64,000 nucleotides of DNA from Podospora bellae-mahoneyi. Its lineage: Eukaryota; Ascomycota; Sordariomycetes; Sordariales; Podosporaceae. Below the pieces are notes generated by a model. It was not told where the DNA came from, did no database searches, and saw nothing but the letters and a program-made list of their open reading frames with translations. Below, piece by piece: positions 20,341 to 33,265 of the stretch. The number at the start of each line of letters is the position of its first letter. Positions within the stretch are counted from its first letter, which is position 1. The translations under genes were made by a program, and so were the position numbers. The stretch is from contig NC_085881.1 in assembly GCF_035222275.1 (NCBI RefSeq), positions 2,170,001 to 2,234,000 on the forward strand, given 5' to 3'.

Positions 20341-21365
20341 CTTACAGAAAACCACTTTTTTCTTCTCTTTTAAACTTTATCATTCTTTTGATTCCATGTA
20401 ACAACCTCCCTCCCTCCTCCTCCTCCTCCTCCTCCTACTATCATGACCCTTCCTGTTGTCCCGGCTTATCAATCAACAAGCGACCTTTTCACACACATCA
20501 CCAACCAATCACCACCCACCCCCCAAAAAAATCCCCCCTATGACGCCACAGCTTACAAGACCAACACCCTCTCCAATCAGCCGCACAGTGTCTTGTCAAA
20601 GCCCCCCTCCCCTCCCACCTTTCACCTTTTCTTGTCAGTTTTTTTTAAAAAAGAAAAAGAATCTTAAATCTTCCACATCTCACATGTCTGTCCCAGAAGA
20701 ACAAAATTCCTTCTTCAATTATTCTACTTTGCTCAACTATCACACACCCCCAAGTAGCAGCTTCTCATACAACCCAAGCAACCCCAATCACGTCCCCATG
20801 AATCAAACCCCCCCTGATCGGCAACACCATATGACGTATTTAATCCCGACGAACAAGGGGCCAGGCAGGCAACACACGACACAACGAACGAACGGATTAT
20901 TCAACACTCCCAAAAAATATCATTTTCCTTCCATAACCATCATGATCCACCCAAAAGTAACGTCAAACTCCAACGACCCCAGCAAAAACATATAAAACTT
21001 CCGGTATGAACATATGCTTTCTTTCTCTTTCCTTTCCTCCTCTGTATTATTAGACTTTGTGGGTCGCTAGAGTGTTCCTCAGTATCCCCTTATTGTTTTT
21101 TTTTTTAAAAAAAAATCTTCTTGTTGTGGGTTCTTTCCCAACTCTTGGAAGAGACGATGCTTCTGCTCATCGGAAGCAGTACCCGACCTCTGGGCCACCA
21201 AGGTTTGTGTATGGACGACACATCAACCAGTCAACAACAAACGCCCAGCTTCAGGGGTCGATGATTGTCATCTTGTCCATACCCTCGTGGACACCAGCAT
21301 CCTTCTTCTTTCAAAAACGATATTTCGCTTCCTTCTTCAACTCAACCACTCCTTCACCCCTCTCA
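20341..21365. other. Intergenic region between tRNA-Phe and bZIP gene
   Basis: Starts with the Pol III terminator. A (TCC)n tract lies near 20414-20436. The rest is C/A-rich and T-rich low-complexity DNA that reads as open frames only because stops are rare in it. Probably holds the long 3' UTR of the bZIP gene. Confidence 0.5.
20356..20361 (+). terminator. Pol III T6 terminator of tRNA-Phe
   Basis: Six consecutive T on the coding strand, 16 nt after the tRNA body, the usual RNA polymerase III stop. Confidence 0.85.
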
Positions 21366-22661
21366 TCACGCCCCAAAACCCTCCCCCCCATCCTCCACCC
21401 CAGGACTAAACATCGAGTCCGGCATATGATCATAATTGAACCCCGTCGGCGACTCCCTCTTAAGCAATCCCCCACCATTCAAATGAACATGGCCCGCACC
21501 GGTCGCCGGGTCATCCAAATACGAAACCGGAAACGCAGTATCGGTCGGGGACGCATACAGAGCAGCCGGACCTGGGAAAGGAGTGTAAGTCTCAAACTAG
21601 GCCGGTAACAAGAACCCACCTCCCCCGTCGCCGCAGCAACCACCACCCGTCGGCGTGGCCGCTGCCCAAAACAGAGACTCACCAGGAGGATAAGCAATGC
21701 TCCCCTGCCGGTCACTCCCCGACGTGCTCCCCGGCCCTCCCGTCAATCCCTCAAACCCTGTCATCCCCGCCTGGAGTTGGTACTGACTCGAAGCGATGCT
21801 CGGATTCCTGCTCCGTGGTGATGCCGGTGTCAGAACCGGAGGTTGGCTCACCCCTGTTGTTGGCTGCCCGAAGGTGAACCCGGCTCCGAATAACTCGTTG
21901 CTGGTCTGCACATACCTCCGCGCCTCGTTGTTCAGCCACCGGTCAATGTTCGGATCGTTGCATTTGGAGTGTGTCAGCAAGTGATGCTTTAGCTGGCCGA
22001 CCTCGTGTACCAAGCCATTGAATTCCATCTGGAGGGCCGCATGCTGGGTTTCAAGCCCAACCTTGGCCTCTTCGAGTTCCGAGACAAAGACCTTTTTCTT
22101 TTCTCGGCACTTGCTAGCCGCGATGCGGTTCCGTTCGAGAAACTTGTTGCGTTTGTGTTCGTCTTGCTCCATATTGGCCTCCTTCTTATTTTTTCGAGTC
22201 TTTCGCTTCTTATTTGGTGCATGACTTTGAAGGGCGTCTTCTGGGAGGGTGATGTCGGTGGAAGTGCTCCCCGACTTGGAGGCTCGGTTCGACTGCGATT
22301 TGCTGGATGAGCTTCGTTGGGTGGATGGGCGGGACATCTCCATGGAGAGAATCTGCATGTCGGCTTTGATGTCTTCGCCGTCGGGGTCTGGATGGTAGAG
22401 ACCTGGGTCGACGAAGAGTTTTTGACCAGCGTTGGGATCCATGGTGGTGCCGACTGGCCAGTCGAATGATGGACCGCCCAGGTCGATATCTGGATGGGGG
22501 TCATCTTGGGATGGAGAGGGCCCGAAGCCTAGCTTGTCGTCGTATGATGCAAAGTTGAGCTCCATGGGTTGCTCACCGACGTTGTGGTCTGGTGTTTGAT
22601 AGGCAGGCCTCTCTTCTAACTCGTCCAGGCATTGATCAAAGTAGTGGGTGGGCTCATCCAT
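21366..22661 (-). CDS. ATF/CREB-type bZIP transcription factor
   Basis: Two exons, 21683-22661 and 21366-21571, joined by a 111-bp intron, give 394 aa. The bZIP spans about 168-232: basic region KRNKFLERNRIAASKCREKK, then leucine-zipper heptads through EVGQLKHHLLTHSKC. The block after the zipper, CNDPNIDRWLNNEARRYV, is characteristic of fungal Atf1/AtfA/Atf21-type factors, which act in stress and sporulation downstream of the Hog1/Sty1 MAP kinase. A nuclear signal KKRKTRKNKK precedes the basic region. No N-terminal Aft1 regulatory domains are evident, so an AtfB/Atf21-like paralogue is more likely than the full Atf1. The second exon (PAALYASPTDTAFP to EDGGEGFGA) is easily missed because the first exon reads on through the donor for 28 more codons. 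Three 22-bp tandem repeats lie just upstream. Confidence 0.87.
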
Positions 22662-25202
22662 CTCGCTGCTGTGATGGTCTGCTGGATTCACCCACAATGC
22701 AATGGACTGCCAGCTACAACCAAGTGGTTGATAATGAAATACCAAGTGGTCGTTAACGAAATACCAAGTGGTTGTTAATGAAAATAAGGGGAACTCGATC
22801 TCTGCAGCAGAGTTCGGGTTTGATTTTTGAAGTCCTCAAACAAAACAAGGTTGATAAAGCTCGACAGGGCTTCTTGCTCTGGAAGGAAGACTGGAGCCGG
22901 TGCGGAGATAACCTCCGGCTAGCCTATCTTCGTTGGGCAGGCACCAGGTACGGGTTGTCCTGGCCGCGGTTGAACGCTTCTATATGGAAGTAAAGCTTCA
23001 GTCTCTATGTTGGCCGGGGGAGCTAAAGGATGAAGGCAGGAGCGAAGCATCAAAATTTGAAAAACTGGCCGTCAGACATACTGTGATCCCAAGTTGGCGG
23101 TTTGTGGGGTGGGCTGTGTGGTGGTGTGGCTTCTCGAAAAACGGTCTCTTCGGTTCACGGCTCGCTACGGGAATGTTGTGTGACCGCGTTTGGTCTGTCT
23201 CTCACCCCCGCCCTGGAAGTAGGCGCATTCCTTTGTTGCGTTTTGCGGGAACTTGAATTGGTAGGTGGGAAGAAGCAAAGGAGTCTGTCTGTCTGTTACT
23301 GTCAGGCAATCGCTATAAGCCGATGGATGGGATAGCGGGGTATAGGGTTTTGGTTGTGGTCGTGGTCAAGGAATCCTGATTCTGAGCGGGCATAGATCCG
23401 ACAGCTGCGGGGAAACCCCAAGCAGCCCTAATGGAGAGAGGCCAGAACAAAGACAGGTCTCGAAGCCGAGCTACCAGCTGCATGTCCGATGAGCTTGCTG
23501 AGCTTCATGCAGCTTCGTCCCCGTCCAGCCGCTGAGCTGCACCAGCCGTGCCTGGGGCCGGACGGGGTTATGCTAGCTGGACGGAACGGGGAGGCGAAAG
23601 ACCCAAGGAGCTGCAGCAGAGGTGGAAGTCGCCTGTTCGGTGCCTTGATCAAATGTCAGGTGGTCCGGGTGGCATCAACCCCAACCGTCCTGGGCCGAGC
23701 TCGATCTTGTCCATGGGACAAGATCCGCCATCGTGCCCCAGCAGACAGACTGATGGCTTCCAGGTTGCGCGGGGCGGGGAGGGTGCTTGGGGCTACATGG
23801 TGTGTGTGTGTGCTGTGCTTCGACGGGAGCGGAGAAGTAGGTCTGCGCTCTACCTACCTAGTCTGTCGTGTAACACGGCCTGCGTATCGAGGTGAGGGTG
23901 GAGAGGAAGTTGCGGCCTTTGGTGGTTCTGGCAAATATGCCCCGCAGCATGAGAATGGGATTTGTTGGAATGCCATACCAGACCCAAAATCAAAAGTATT
24001 TATTCCTCTGCGAGTCTTTTTCTTATCTTCATTGAAGACCATTGCTGAAAAGTTATTCAATTGATCAGTAACATGGGCGCACTGGGGACCACACCGCTGT
24101 CCTTGATACAATCAAATTCAAGGCCCATCAAATTCATGAGGATGCTTTCGTTCAAGGTTGGTTTTTTGCTCGACTCGGAGATAGCATTCCTGCTTTCCAG
24201 GTTGGTCGGCAGTAGGGCCCACTTGGCACCGGAACCAGCCCGCTGGCTGACAGGGGTCGGCTTGCTGCCAGTGCCAGACATTAGAGCTTCACTGGGCTCA
24301 CCTTAGCTTAGACCTTCCCGAACACCTTCCTGATCAACACCGACAGGTACAAGTACGTGAAAACAAAACAAAGGGCCATGTACCAGGGAGAATTACCCTA
24401 TCGACCTAGCTCGGCAGCCATCATGCAGATGCTCCGCGCGCTTTCTTGCTTAGGATGCGACTATCATACGACTCGGTTGAGTGCGGTGCTCGATGCTCTG
24501 CATAGAAGACAGGATATGTGGATTATGAAACTCCCACGCTGAAACCTGCTCGAGAGAGTGCGTCTTTTGATCTGCCAACCCGATAATCAACTCTCTCAAC
24601 AATCTTCACGATGTTTCAGGGTCATTAGCTATCCTCGAAGGCCCTCATCCCCAAATCCCCATCTGACAAACCAAGCGATCTCCCAAGGAAGTGGAAGACG
24701 GACGCCACCTCCGCATTTTCCAGTTCCACTAACAAGGAGCCCTGGTTCTGGAGAAGGACGTCTAGCTTCCTAGATATGGATTTTGATTTGAAAGATCCAT
24801 TGTGGCGGCCAAGTAAGAAAAATTTACACATGATCTTGTAAAAAAGAACGGCAGCATCAAGATCTCTCCTGGGGACAATGCTGTCTACGTCCAGCTACCA
24901 GGTGAGGTTGAAACAGGATGCTGTGCCAAGAAAGTCAAGACGGTCCCACAAGACGCCAATTCACACTTTGGGCTAGCGCTCCACTGCCTGCCTGCCTGCC
25001 TGCAAGCACGGGCCAAACTCTATTTGGTCGCCGCTCATAGGTAGGCGTGCCAGGGACCACCTCGCCAGCCTCAGACATCTACTTCAGGGACCGATCAAAA
25101 CATCCGCCAAATTTTCTGCAGGTACTTACTTTCAAGAAGAGTGGAAAGAAACGACCACCGGCATACCATCTTCATAACAGCGGATACATAAAAACACACG
25201 CC
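22662..25202. other. 2.5-kb intergenic region upstream of bZIP and RPA3 genes
   Basis: The bZIP promoter and long leader lie at the left, including the 22-bp triplicate. The RPA3 promoter and leader lie at the right. Open frames around 23490-24060 have no family pattern. A pair of TACCTACC motifs lies near 23852. An uncalled non-coding transcript is possible but nothing in the sequence proves one. Confidence 0.5.
22719..22784. repeat. Three tandem copies of a 22-bp repeat
   Basis: Copies at 22719-22740, 22741-22762 and 22763-22784 share the frame ACCAAGTGGT, then T/CG, then T/ATAAT/CGAAAT, with few differences. They lie 58-123 bp before the bZIP start codon, in its leader or core promoter. 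Confidence 0.9.
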
Positions 25203-25806
25203 ATGGAGACCTCAACGCCCCGAGTTACCTGCGCCTACCTCAACTCATACGTCGGCAGGAATGTTATGGTCGTGGGCAAAGTTGCCCAAATCCGCGGTGA
25301 AGACGCCATCATCGACGCCGACGGCAACATCTCTTGCAAGCTGAATCGCGTAAGCCTCTCCCCCTCATCCATCTTGTCTCTCCCTCAAGCTTCCCCACAC
25401 AACCAATCCAACCTAATCGACCACAACATGCACAAGATCCGATCAGAACACATAACCACACAGACATATCACCTCTGCAGCTCCCCGCATTATCCACAAC
25501 CACACGCAGACAAACAACAAGCTTTCCGAGCAAGCAAGGCTAACATGTTGTTACCCTCTGTAGGATGCCCACCTGGTCCCGGGCAACGGTGTCCAAGTCA
25601 TTGGCAAAGTAAACCCAGACCTGTCAGTCAAAGTCCTCAGCTCCCTTGACCTGGGCACGGGCGTTGGTGAGTGTTTTTTGCTTGCATGTCCTCCCCCTTG
25701 CCACAGATAACACTGACAGGTTTGGTTTTCAACAACAGACTACAACCTTGCCAACACAGTGGTGGAGATAACACATCAGCACAAGAACTTGTTTACCAAC
25801 GAGTAG
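25203..25806 (+). CDS. rfa3: Replication protein A subunit 3 (RPA14-like)
   Basis: Smallest subunit of the trimeric single-stranded DNA-binding complex RPA. Three exons, 25203-25349, 25564-25666 and 25739-25806, give 105 aa, normal for the family. The OB fold is read from TPRVTCAYLNSYVGRNVMVV, GKVAQIRGEDAIIDADGNI, then GNGVQVIGKVNPDLSVKVLS and the C-terminal helix after DLGTGVDYNLANTVVEIT. The first intron is 214 bp, long for this window. The family is short and divergent, but the Val-Gly-Lys-Val strand, the ADGN turn and the final NLANTVVEITH helix are all in the expected order. Confidence 0.88.
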
Positions 25807-27702
25807 ACGTCATACTGAACTTAATAGAGCATATACCTATTTTTTTTCTTTTTTTTCTCTTTTTTTCTTTTCTTTTCTAGCAACTCGAGATCGGAGATCC
25901 TTTCATGGAAGCATGACTCGACTATTTTTTTTTGGTGTGGCTCATAGATAATGGCAAATAGAGCTATTGGCTTGCTGATAAATCTATACATTCTCTCAAA
26001 CTGTTGGGAACACACAGATGTTAGATACGAGGCCTCATCCCATCTCAGTCTCTTTCTCGCCTCCACACTGACCATCTGCTCTGCCCTTGAGGTTCTTCTT
26101 GTCGTCCCTCGCCGCACCTCCTTTCCCCTCACCTCTTGTCGCCCTGACCCTGTTTTTTCTGCCCCAAGCTCCCTGCTGCTGGTGCTCCCCTCGCCGATTC
26201 TACCCGCGGAAACCTGTGGTCTAGCCCCTCAGCGAAAGGATCCGACGATGGCATGTGATGGGGTTAGGAGAACCTACATTGATTGATCAGCGAGTGCGAG
26301 GCCTGAAAGCGGTTATTTCGTTGCCTACTGAATAGGTGAGTGGCCTTTGTATTCACAGTACGTATAGACCTGGCTTTTTTCAAGCTTGCGGGTCCATACA
26401 CACAAGGGCAATATGTTTATAATGTGACTCATAAAATGTGCCCCTTCTTCGCGGCCTATATCATGAATGACAGGACAAGATATGGCTTTCGTGAATAAAG
26501 TGTCGTTGTCTTTGACTGTTGTACAACAGCCCGGGATCCTCACACCATCACCAGTTACAGAAAAACCGCTTCAAATACCCGTCCGTTACTCTGGTCAGAG
26601 AGACCTTTGAAGGATCCTAAACCAGAACCCTCCCCCCCACACACACACCAAAATCCGGAGAGCACATTTCGTGAATCTCTTACCCTCATCACACAAGCAC
26701 CACTATTACAGCCAAGAAATCTTCATGTCATCTCAGTCAAACGGGCTTGTCCAGCTCTTACACTCAAGGATACCTGGGAATGCGCGATTATTAGTTCTTT
26801 CCAAAAGACAGATATACCCACTGTCACTCGGTGTCCGTCCTACGATCACCAGGAGAGCCAGACTGGGGGAGTACAGTAATGAGTATCTCCTCCTCTGAGA
26901 ACAGTGCTAACACATCTAGTGACAGTGAGTGGTGTAAGATTCATAAAGACACTTGGCAAAACAAAATTCATCCTTAATGAGATGTAAACAAGCGACAGCC
27001 GCAATATGCAGACCCCCCTCCCGTCCCCCCTCCTGTCCCGCCTTCACACACAACACGAACACACAGACAACTCCCCCCCTCATACACTCAATATCAATAC
27101 TCTTTGCTTTGACATTTGACTAACACTAAAGCTAAAGTAACTCACACCTCCCCCATCGCTGCAAAAACTCCCTTCCCCTTCCCCTCCCCAAATCATAGTG
27201 ATGTAATGCCATCACCACCCCCCAAACGCGCTCAGTCCCTTCTTCCAACCCAGAACCAGATATCCTGTTCCCCCTTTTCCAGAACACCCCCCCACCCAAT
27301 CCATCCATCCAGGCTATGCGGTTCAAAACGAAAAAAAAAAAAACCACTTGTTATTCCCCTATCCCTTTTCCAAAACCACCGAACCACTCCTATTCTTGCA
27401 TCAAACATATAAAAACAAAAAATTAAAAGCAAGACAGAAAGAAACCGAAAAAAACAACAACATTGTTGCTGATTTGTTGTTGTTGTAGTCGCATAAAACA
27501 TAAAAAGTTGGAACAAAAGTGGGTATCTACTCGACATCATCGAAAGTGGAATGTGTCGTTTTGTCGCGCATCAAGACGGCGCTCGTGGGGCGTGCCTGTG
27601 TTGCTTGTCGTAAAATCGGAAAAGTTATCGTGAGCGAAAAAATCGTATTCGACTGCAGGCGAATCAGGACAAGGTTGCTTGGTGGGAAGGCTATCTTCCT
27701 AA
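25807..27702. other. 1.9-kb convergent intergenic region
   Basis: 3' flanks of RPA3 and of the GATA-finger gene. T-rich (25830-25880) and C/A-rich (26995-27330) tracts dominate. Several open frames of 60-110 codons are present on both strands but none shows a recognisable pattern. I see nothing else. Confidence 0.5.
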
Positions 27703-30700
27703 TTAGTATCCCTTTCCAGCACCATGTGGTTCCGTCCATGTGTTCTCGCCCAGTGGCGCTCCGAATTCGTCACCACCTTGACGTTTCCGCCTAGTAGAGG
27801 GCGGCGAGCTAGGCTGCATGGCCAACTCGGTACCGAGAAGGTTGTCGAAATCGATTGCATTGGTGCTTTCGAGGAGCTGTTGGGCGAGTGCGGCCTCGTC
27901 CAGATCCTGAAGGCTCCCGAGATCAATCTCAGGCAGCCTATGGGAAGGTGATCCGGTGGTGAAGTTGTTGGCTTCGCTCAGGAGCTGGGCAAGGTTCGCG
28001 GTGAAGGGTGATTCGAAGTGCTGTGCATCATCGTCATGCACAAAATGTGCCTGGGTAGGGGCGTGTCGGGGACTTCGTCGTCTGCCGGAAGAGCTGGGGG
28101 GGGCCAGCAGGCCGTGGTTGGATCCCGATCGGGGAGTGGTAATCCTGCGGGTGGTCATGTAGACATCGATCGGCGATTTGACAATGCTTCGATGGGACCG
28201 CATCGACCTAGAGACACTCCTTGTTATGGGGCGATGACTGGGCGTCGGCCTGGTTGGTGTCCTGAACACACCGGCGGCAGTGGAACTGGGAGGTGGAGTG
28301 GATGGGCATCGGGGAGGTGTACCAAACAACTCTTGATCGAGTTGGTCGCCGCCGTTGGCTGGCGTACCAGTGCGCGCTGGAAGAGTGTTGTGGTTCTCCT
28401 TGCCCGATGTAGCGGACTTGGCCACCTGACCGTGAGTGACTGTTTGTGTGGCATTTGCCGAAAGCTCCCCAAGAACCCGGGGCATTGCATCCTTCCTAGG
28501 TGACGGGAAGAGCAGCCTTCTTGTGCTGCCGAGATCATCTTCAACTGCTATGGGGCTGTCCGCTGTTCCACTACCCGTCGAGTGAGTTGATCCCGGCAAG
28601 CGCTGTTTTGGGGAGCTCCGCAAGTTTAAAAGCTTGTCATCGGTCGCGATTGTGTTGTGGCTTTCTGGTAGCGTCCCGTTCTCAGGGATGCTCTCAGGAA
28701 TGTTTTCTTCTGGTGACTCATGGTCCAATGGGCCAGCAGGGTCCGTCGTGAAGTAGGCTTCCGAGGTGGGATTCACCGGCCCATCGCTTTTGGCCCGTGA
28801 CTTCTTCTTGCCCTTGCCTTCGCGCCTCTTACGGCTTTGGTTGAGGCGGGCGGCATCCTTCTCCCACCGGTCAGGCGGGCGGTGATTTCTGAACTTGGCA
28901 AGCCATATGCCACAAGCTAGCCACTAGGTTAGTTTGATTGTGAAAGGCCTAAAGTCCGCCGAGACAAAACTTACGATTACACAAGAGCGTTTCAACCCAC
29001 ACCTTCTTGTCGTCCTTGGTACCAAGATTCTTCTTGACCAACCGATACGCCGCTGGCTGGCCCTCCGCATCCCGCTCGAGAATGTCAATCATGGTAACGA
29101 AACCTGGCTTATCCGAAAACTCATAGAACGGTGGGATTCCCTTGTGCTCTTGGATCCATATCTTACGCCAAGTAGGCGTCTCAATTGCGCCGCAGTTGTT
29201 ACAGAATGGGGGGGATTCCCCTCTCATGATGGCAGACTCCAACCGCTCCTTGATAGTCTGTTTCTTGACCAGGTTCTTGCTGTAGCGAGGCGCATCAAAA
29301 TCGCTCGGCGGGCACGGGGCCTCGGACATGAATGGCTGCGGCAAAGTCAAGATTGGCTCGTGCCCGACATCGCTGGCTGGGACGGTCGGGACTCCAGGGT
29401 CTTGCGAGGCTGGGCGCGAAGGCGGTCTAGATGTTGGCGGAAGAGGCTGCTGCTGGTGGAAGCAAGGTTCGACAACCTCGCGGCTCTCCATCACCGGCAG
29501 CGGCGCTGCAGGAACTGACACCTCTCGAGGCGACTGAGCAGGCTCAGAGGCCCTGGCGAAACCGTTTCCGACATGGTGGTTGTCCAAGTCCGCGGTGGGC
29601 CGCACGGAACCGTTCATGCTCCCAGGCGGCTGCTCGAAATGTGGAGAAAGAGCCGATTCCTGGGTCAGGCCATAATGTTGGGTTGTCGGTTGCGCCTGTG
29701 CTGGTTGTACCGGCGCCTCTTGCTCCGAAACCACCGGGTTCGGGGCAGTGTGTGATCGTTTCAGGGACCGGGCGTTTCGTTTCTTTGGCGCTGGCTGATC
29801 GGACGGGATGGAAGCTGTCGGCCGTTCCACGGCTTGATGGGAAGCAGGAGGTGGTGATGGCCGGTGTGTGGTAGGTGGGGGTGTTGGTCGGTTCAAGGTC
29901 TTAACACGCCCAGCGGGGTTGAAGAGGCTTTTGGTTGGGAGCAGTTCTGGCGGGCCAGGGTTCACTTCTTGGAATGTCACCTCCTGTTGCTGCGACGCAG
30001 TACGAACTCGACTATTCTTGCGGCTGTTGGGTTTGCTGGTCATGGGCACAGGTACGGGCTGGGCGATCTGTATCTGCGCAGGCATGGGTCCAGAAAGCTC
30101 CTGCATCCGTGGTGGGGGTAGGTCCGGCATCATATCATCCTCGTCGAAAAAGTCGTCAAGACCGCCGCTCATAAAGCCGGAGTCGACATTCCGCATGGGC
30201 ATCGGAGGAAGAATCGGACTCGACGCTGGTGGACTAGACCGGAGGTAGGGGGTCGTGCGCGGGACTGGGGGTGAGGAGCCCAGGTCACCAACGCTGTCTT
30301 CGGGCGAATAACCTTGGTCTGGTGATTGACCAAATGATTCGACGGGTGAGCGGGCGCCCTGGCTCATCTCGTGCATGGGTAGTTGGGGCTGTCTGTGTTG
30401 AAAGACGGGGATATTCTCCATTCCAACGGACTCGGACCGAGCCTTGTGGCCTACCATTCTTCTCCTTTGCTGCTGCTGCAAAAGAGCCCCATCAGGTACT
30501 GGTGTTGGCGCACGAGGGACATCTTGAAGATGGTTAGGCGTCGGGGCGTCGTTTCCCGAACCAATGGGTCTCATGGTGCGCAACGACCCTGAGGTACTGG
30601 CAGCTACTCTGAGTGAGTCTGGTGCAGAACCAAACGGCACAACGGCCGCATAGTCTGCCCGGATAACCTTTGCCCTTTTCTTCCGTGGGCCTTCATCACC

Positions 30701-31889
30701 GTCAGTGGCTTCCTCTGCCGCCGACGTGTTGCCCTCTGCAGCCGATTTGCGCGGACGGCCTCGTGGTCTGCCGGTTGGCGGTCGTTGCCTTCTACTTCTC
30801 GTTGAGGTTCGTGAGGACGGCCGGGAAGGACGCGCTTGTGGTTGCATCTCGACTACATTTTCTGTCGGCTGCTGTTGAGGTGCAGGTGAGGGAGCGCTAT
30901 GGATCGGGGTGTGCGTCCTCGGGGGGTCAGGGACTGTGGCGACGCCAGGAAGGCCGTGGGAAGCAGGTGGCGTCAGAGCCGCTGGCTGGGGCTCAGGTGG
31001 TGGTATACTCGATGGCCGATTCATATATGGAGGCGCACTATCACTTCTCATCTCCATCGGCCGAGGTTCATGCATCGGGTGGCTGAAGTGGTGATTATGC
31101 TGAGTGTGCTGCTTGGGCTGACTGTGAGGGTTGTGTTGATTGTGGTGATAGCCGTGATTTTGAACCGGAGCAGGAGGAAGCGCTGGTGATGGTACCTCCT
31201 GGGCCACATTCGAATTCTGACCAAACATTTGGCTGGACTGAACAAACGAGTTCCACTCCGAGTTGTCGTCGACGGGCATCTGAGAAGAGTTTGACAGGTT
31301 AAAGCCCTCGAGGGCTGAAAAATCTGGTCGTGGTGGCGCCTTTGCAACCATTGTCAACTTGAGTTTCACCTCGAGTGTTTCCCGGCTTCCGCTGCTGAGA
31401 AGGGCGAGCAGATTGCGGGTTACTCGCCCTGGGACCAATTGTTGTTGTGCCGCCTCGTTGTTCGGATCCAGCCCCCGTGATAGCATCCCTTGCCCTACCA
31501 GGGGCACATCGGGTTCTGAAAAGTCATATGCATACACACTGTAGTCGTTCTCTTCCTGGTTGACGATCTCAGGGCTGGACTGGGCGACAGCCTGAAGACA
31601 TGTTCGGAGGTCCACCACGCCGATTGTGGTTCTTTCGTCGAGTGGAATTGTCTGGATGTGGAGCAGGTGAGGCCAACGAGCCAAGCAGTTGACCTGGCTA
31701 TCTCGATCGAAGGTATACTGCACCTTCACTTCATGACATTAGATCTGTGTGGCTGGATCAAGGTCAGGGCATGGCAAACTCACATCCCATCGGCCTCGTC
31801 TGGACACCAAAATCTTCGACTCCGGCTGGCTGGGCAACCATATGGTGCGAGGGCGCCTGCTGCTGCCACGAGTTTGTTGGAGTGGCCAT
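27703..31889 (-). CDS. Ams2/SPT21-like GATA zinc-finger regulator
   Basis: Three exons, 31784-31889, 28975-31728 and 27703-28916, give 1357 aa. The first intron separates MATPTNSWQQQ...RPMG from LKVQYTFDRDSQVNCLARWP, the conserved N-terminal domain of the SPT21/Ams2 group (about residues 35-160), which in yeasts controls histone gene expression and centromeric chromatin. The middle is disordered, with an AT-hook-like GRPRGRPRKSA and nuclear signals. The zinc finger is split: CNNC (878, 881) and, after the second intron, CNPCGIWLAKF (952, 955), so the two Cys pairs are 70 residues apart instead of the usual 17-20. The C-terminus is a long Ser/Thr-Pro-rich region. An ATG-only model starting in exon 2 would miss 35 residues. 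Family name by motif memory. Confidence 0.82.
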
Positions 31890-32420
31890 GGTCACATATA
31901 GATCCCACGACACCGCGTCGCTCGCTCTGCAAGCAATTGGCGACAGGAATAGGTGCGGGCGCCGACTCGACGGTGGTCGGCTGGGGGTGTCGGGTGGTGG
32001 GAGGCGAGTTTGGGTGGAGAGACGGAGGAGAGGTTCGTTAATTGAGATCTCGAAGTAGGGTGGGCCGAATTTGAGAGGCTGGTTTCATTCTCCAGAGCGC
32101 GTCCTGGCGAGGCGCACCCAGTCGCGTCGGTGGGTCCAACCGTCAACGACCCCTGCGCTCGAACCGTTTGTCTTGCAGCGAATGCCCCGCCAAACACCAG
32201 ATAAGCTTCAGGAAGAGATGGAAACTGAGAGCACTTTACTGGGAGTGGGTGTTTGTATAGGAGTATAGCTGTCGTCGTGGGCTCGGTCAATCGCTAGTTG
32301 CTTTTTCCGAACGGCAGGGCAGTTATCAATGCTCGCGTTCACAACTCGAATAATTGTTGGCGGAGCGTGGTTGCATCCAAACATGGGGGGGCACAATGAC
32401 GCGAAGTGGGCCTTTCCGTG

Positions 32421-32445
32421 CCTTGCCTTGCCTTGCCTTGCCTTG
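32421..32445. repeat. (CCTTG)5 pentanucleotide repeat
   Basis: Five perfect CCTTG units in the long region upstream of the GATA-finger gene, about 0.5 kb from its start codon. Confidence 0.95.
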
Positions 32446-33265
32446 CGCTGCCTTCGAAGCCTCGGGCAGCGCGCGTTTGAGGTTTGAAAGGGAAGCACGG
32501 TCCACCCTACATCTCTTGGGCAGGCAGAACAGCCAGAATTGAACACAGGCCGTCTGCCGCACCCAAATCGATCGGACTTTAGCGCTCAACTCCGCGGTTC
32601 CAAAGGCTCCCAACCGGGCACCCGAAAAAGATGGAAAAACGATTAACTTTTAGCTGAGCTTTTGGCCTCGAGGGGATCCCGGCTGCCCTTTTATACTCCC
32701 CGCAGCTCCCTCCCCCGTCACCGCCCACCACCGCCGGCCACAAGGCAGCAGCCCCACCCCGATCGAACACACCTCACACCTCACAACGCGAACTTGACGC
32801 CTGTTTAATTGATTTCTTATCGCTGATAACACAGACCACCCATCATGTCCCCATTCCCCTTTCATCGCCGCTCAATCGGGCAAAACAAAAACACAAAAGC
32901 TGTGGCAACCACAAAATTCCATCCCTGAACTGCCAAAAAAAAAAAAAAAACACGCCGAAAAGGCGGTAACACCGTGCCCTCATCATGCAACCCTTGACTA
33001 TTTAGGGGCAAGTGCACACGCATCCCGGCGTGCCAGTCCCGATGGTCCGTAGGCCTGCGTGCATGCGTTGGCGTGGTGTCGTGTATGACTTGACTGCTAT
33101 GTGGTGGCCGTGGTGGCTCAAATAAGACTGCTCAACGAGTTGGAGCTACTCTGTATAAGTTGGAAAAAAACAGGGAGAGCATTCGGTTAGAGAAGAGCAA
33201 CCTCAACGGTCATTTCAATCTTCTAGCAAATGAGGTATACACCACCTCATCCCCAGAACCCATCC

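Noticed and set aside
23489-24064. 191-codon open frame between the bZIP and RPA3 genes
   Set aside because: It has no recognisable motif, overlaps other equally long frames and lacks a typical leader.
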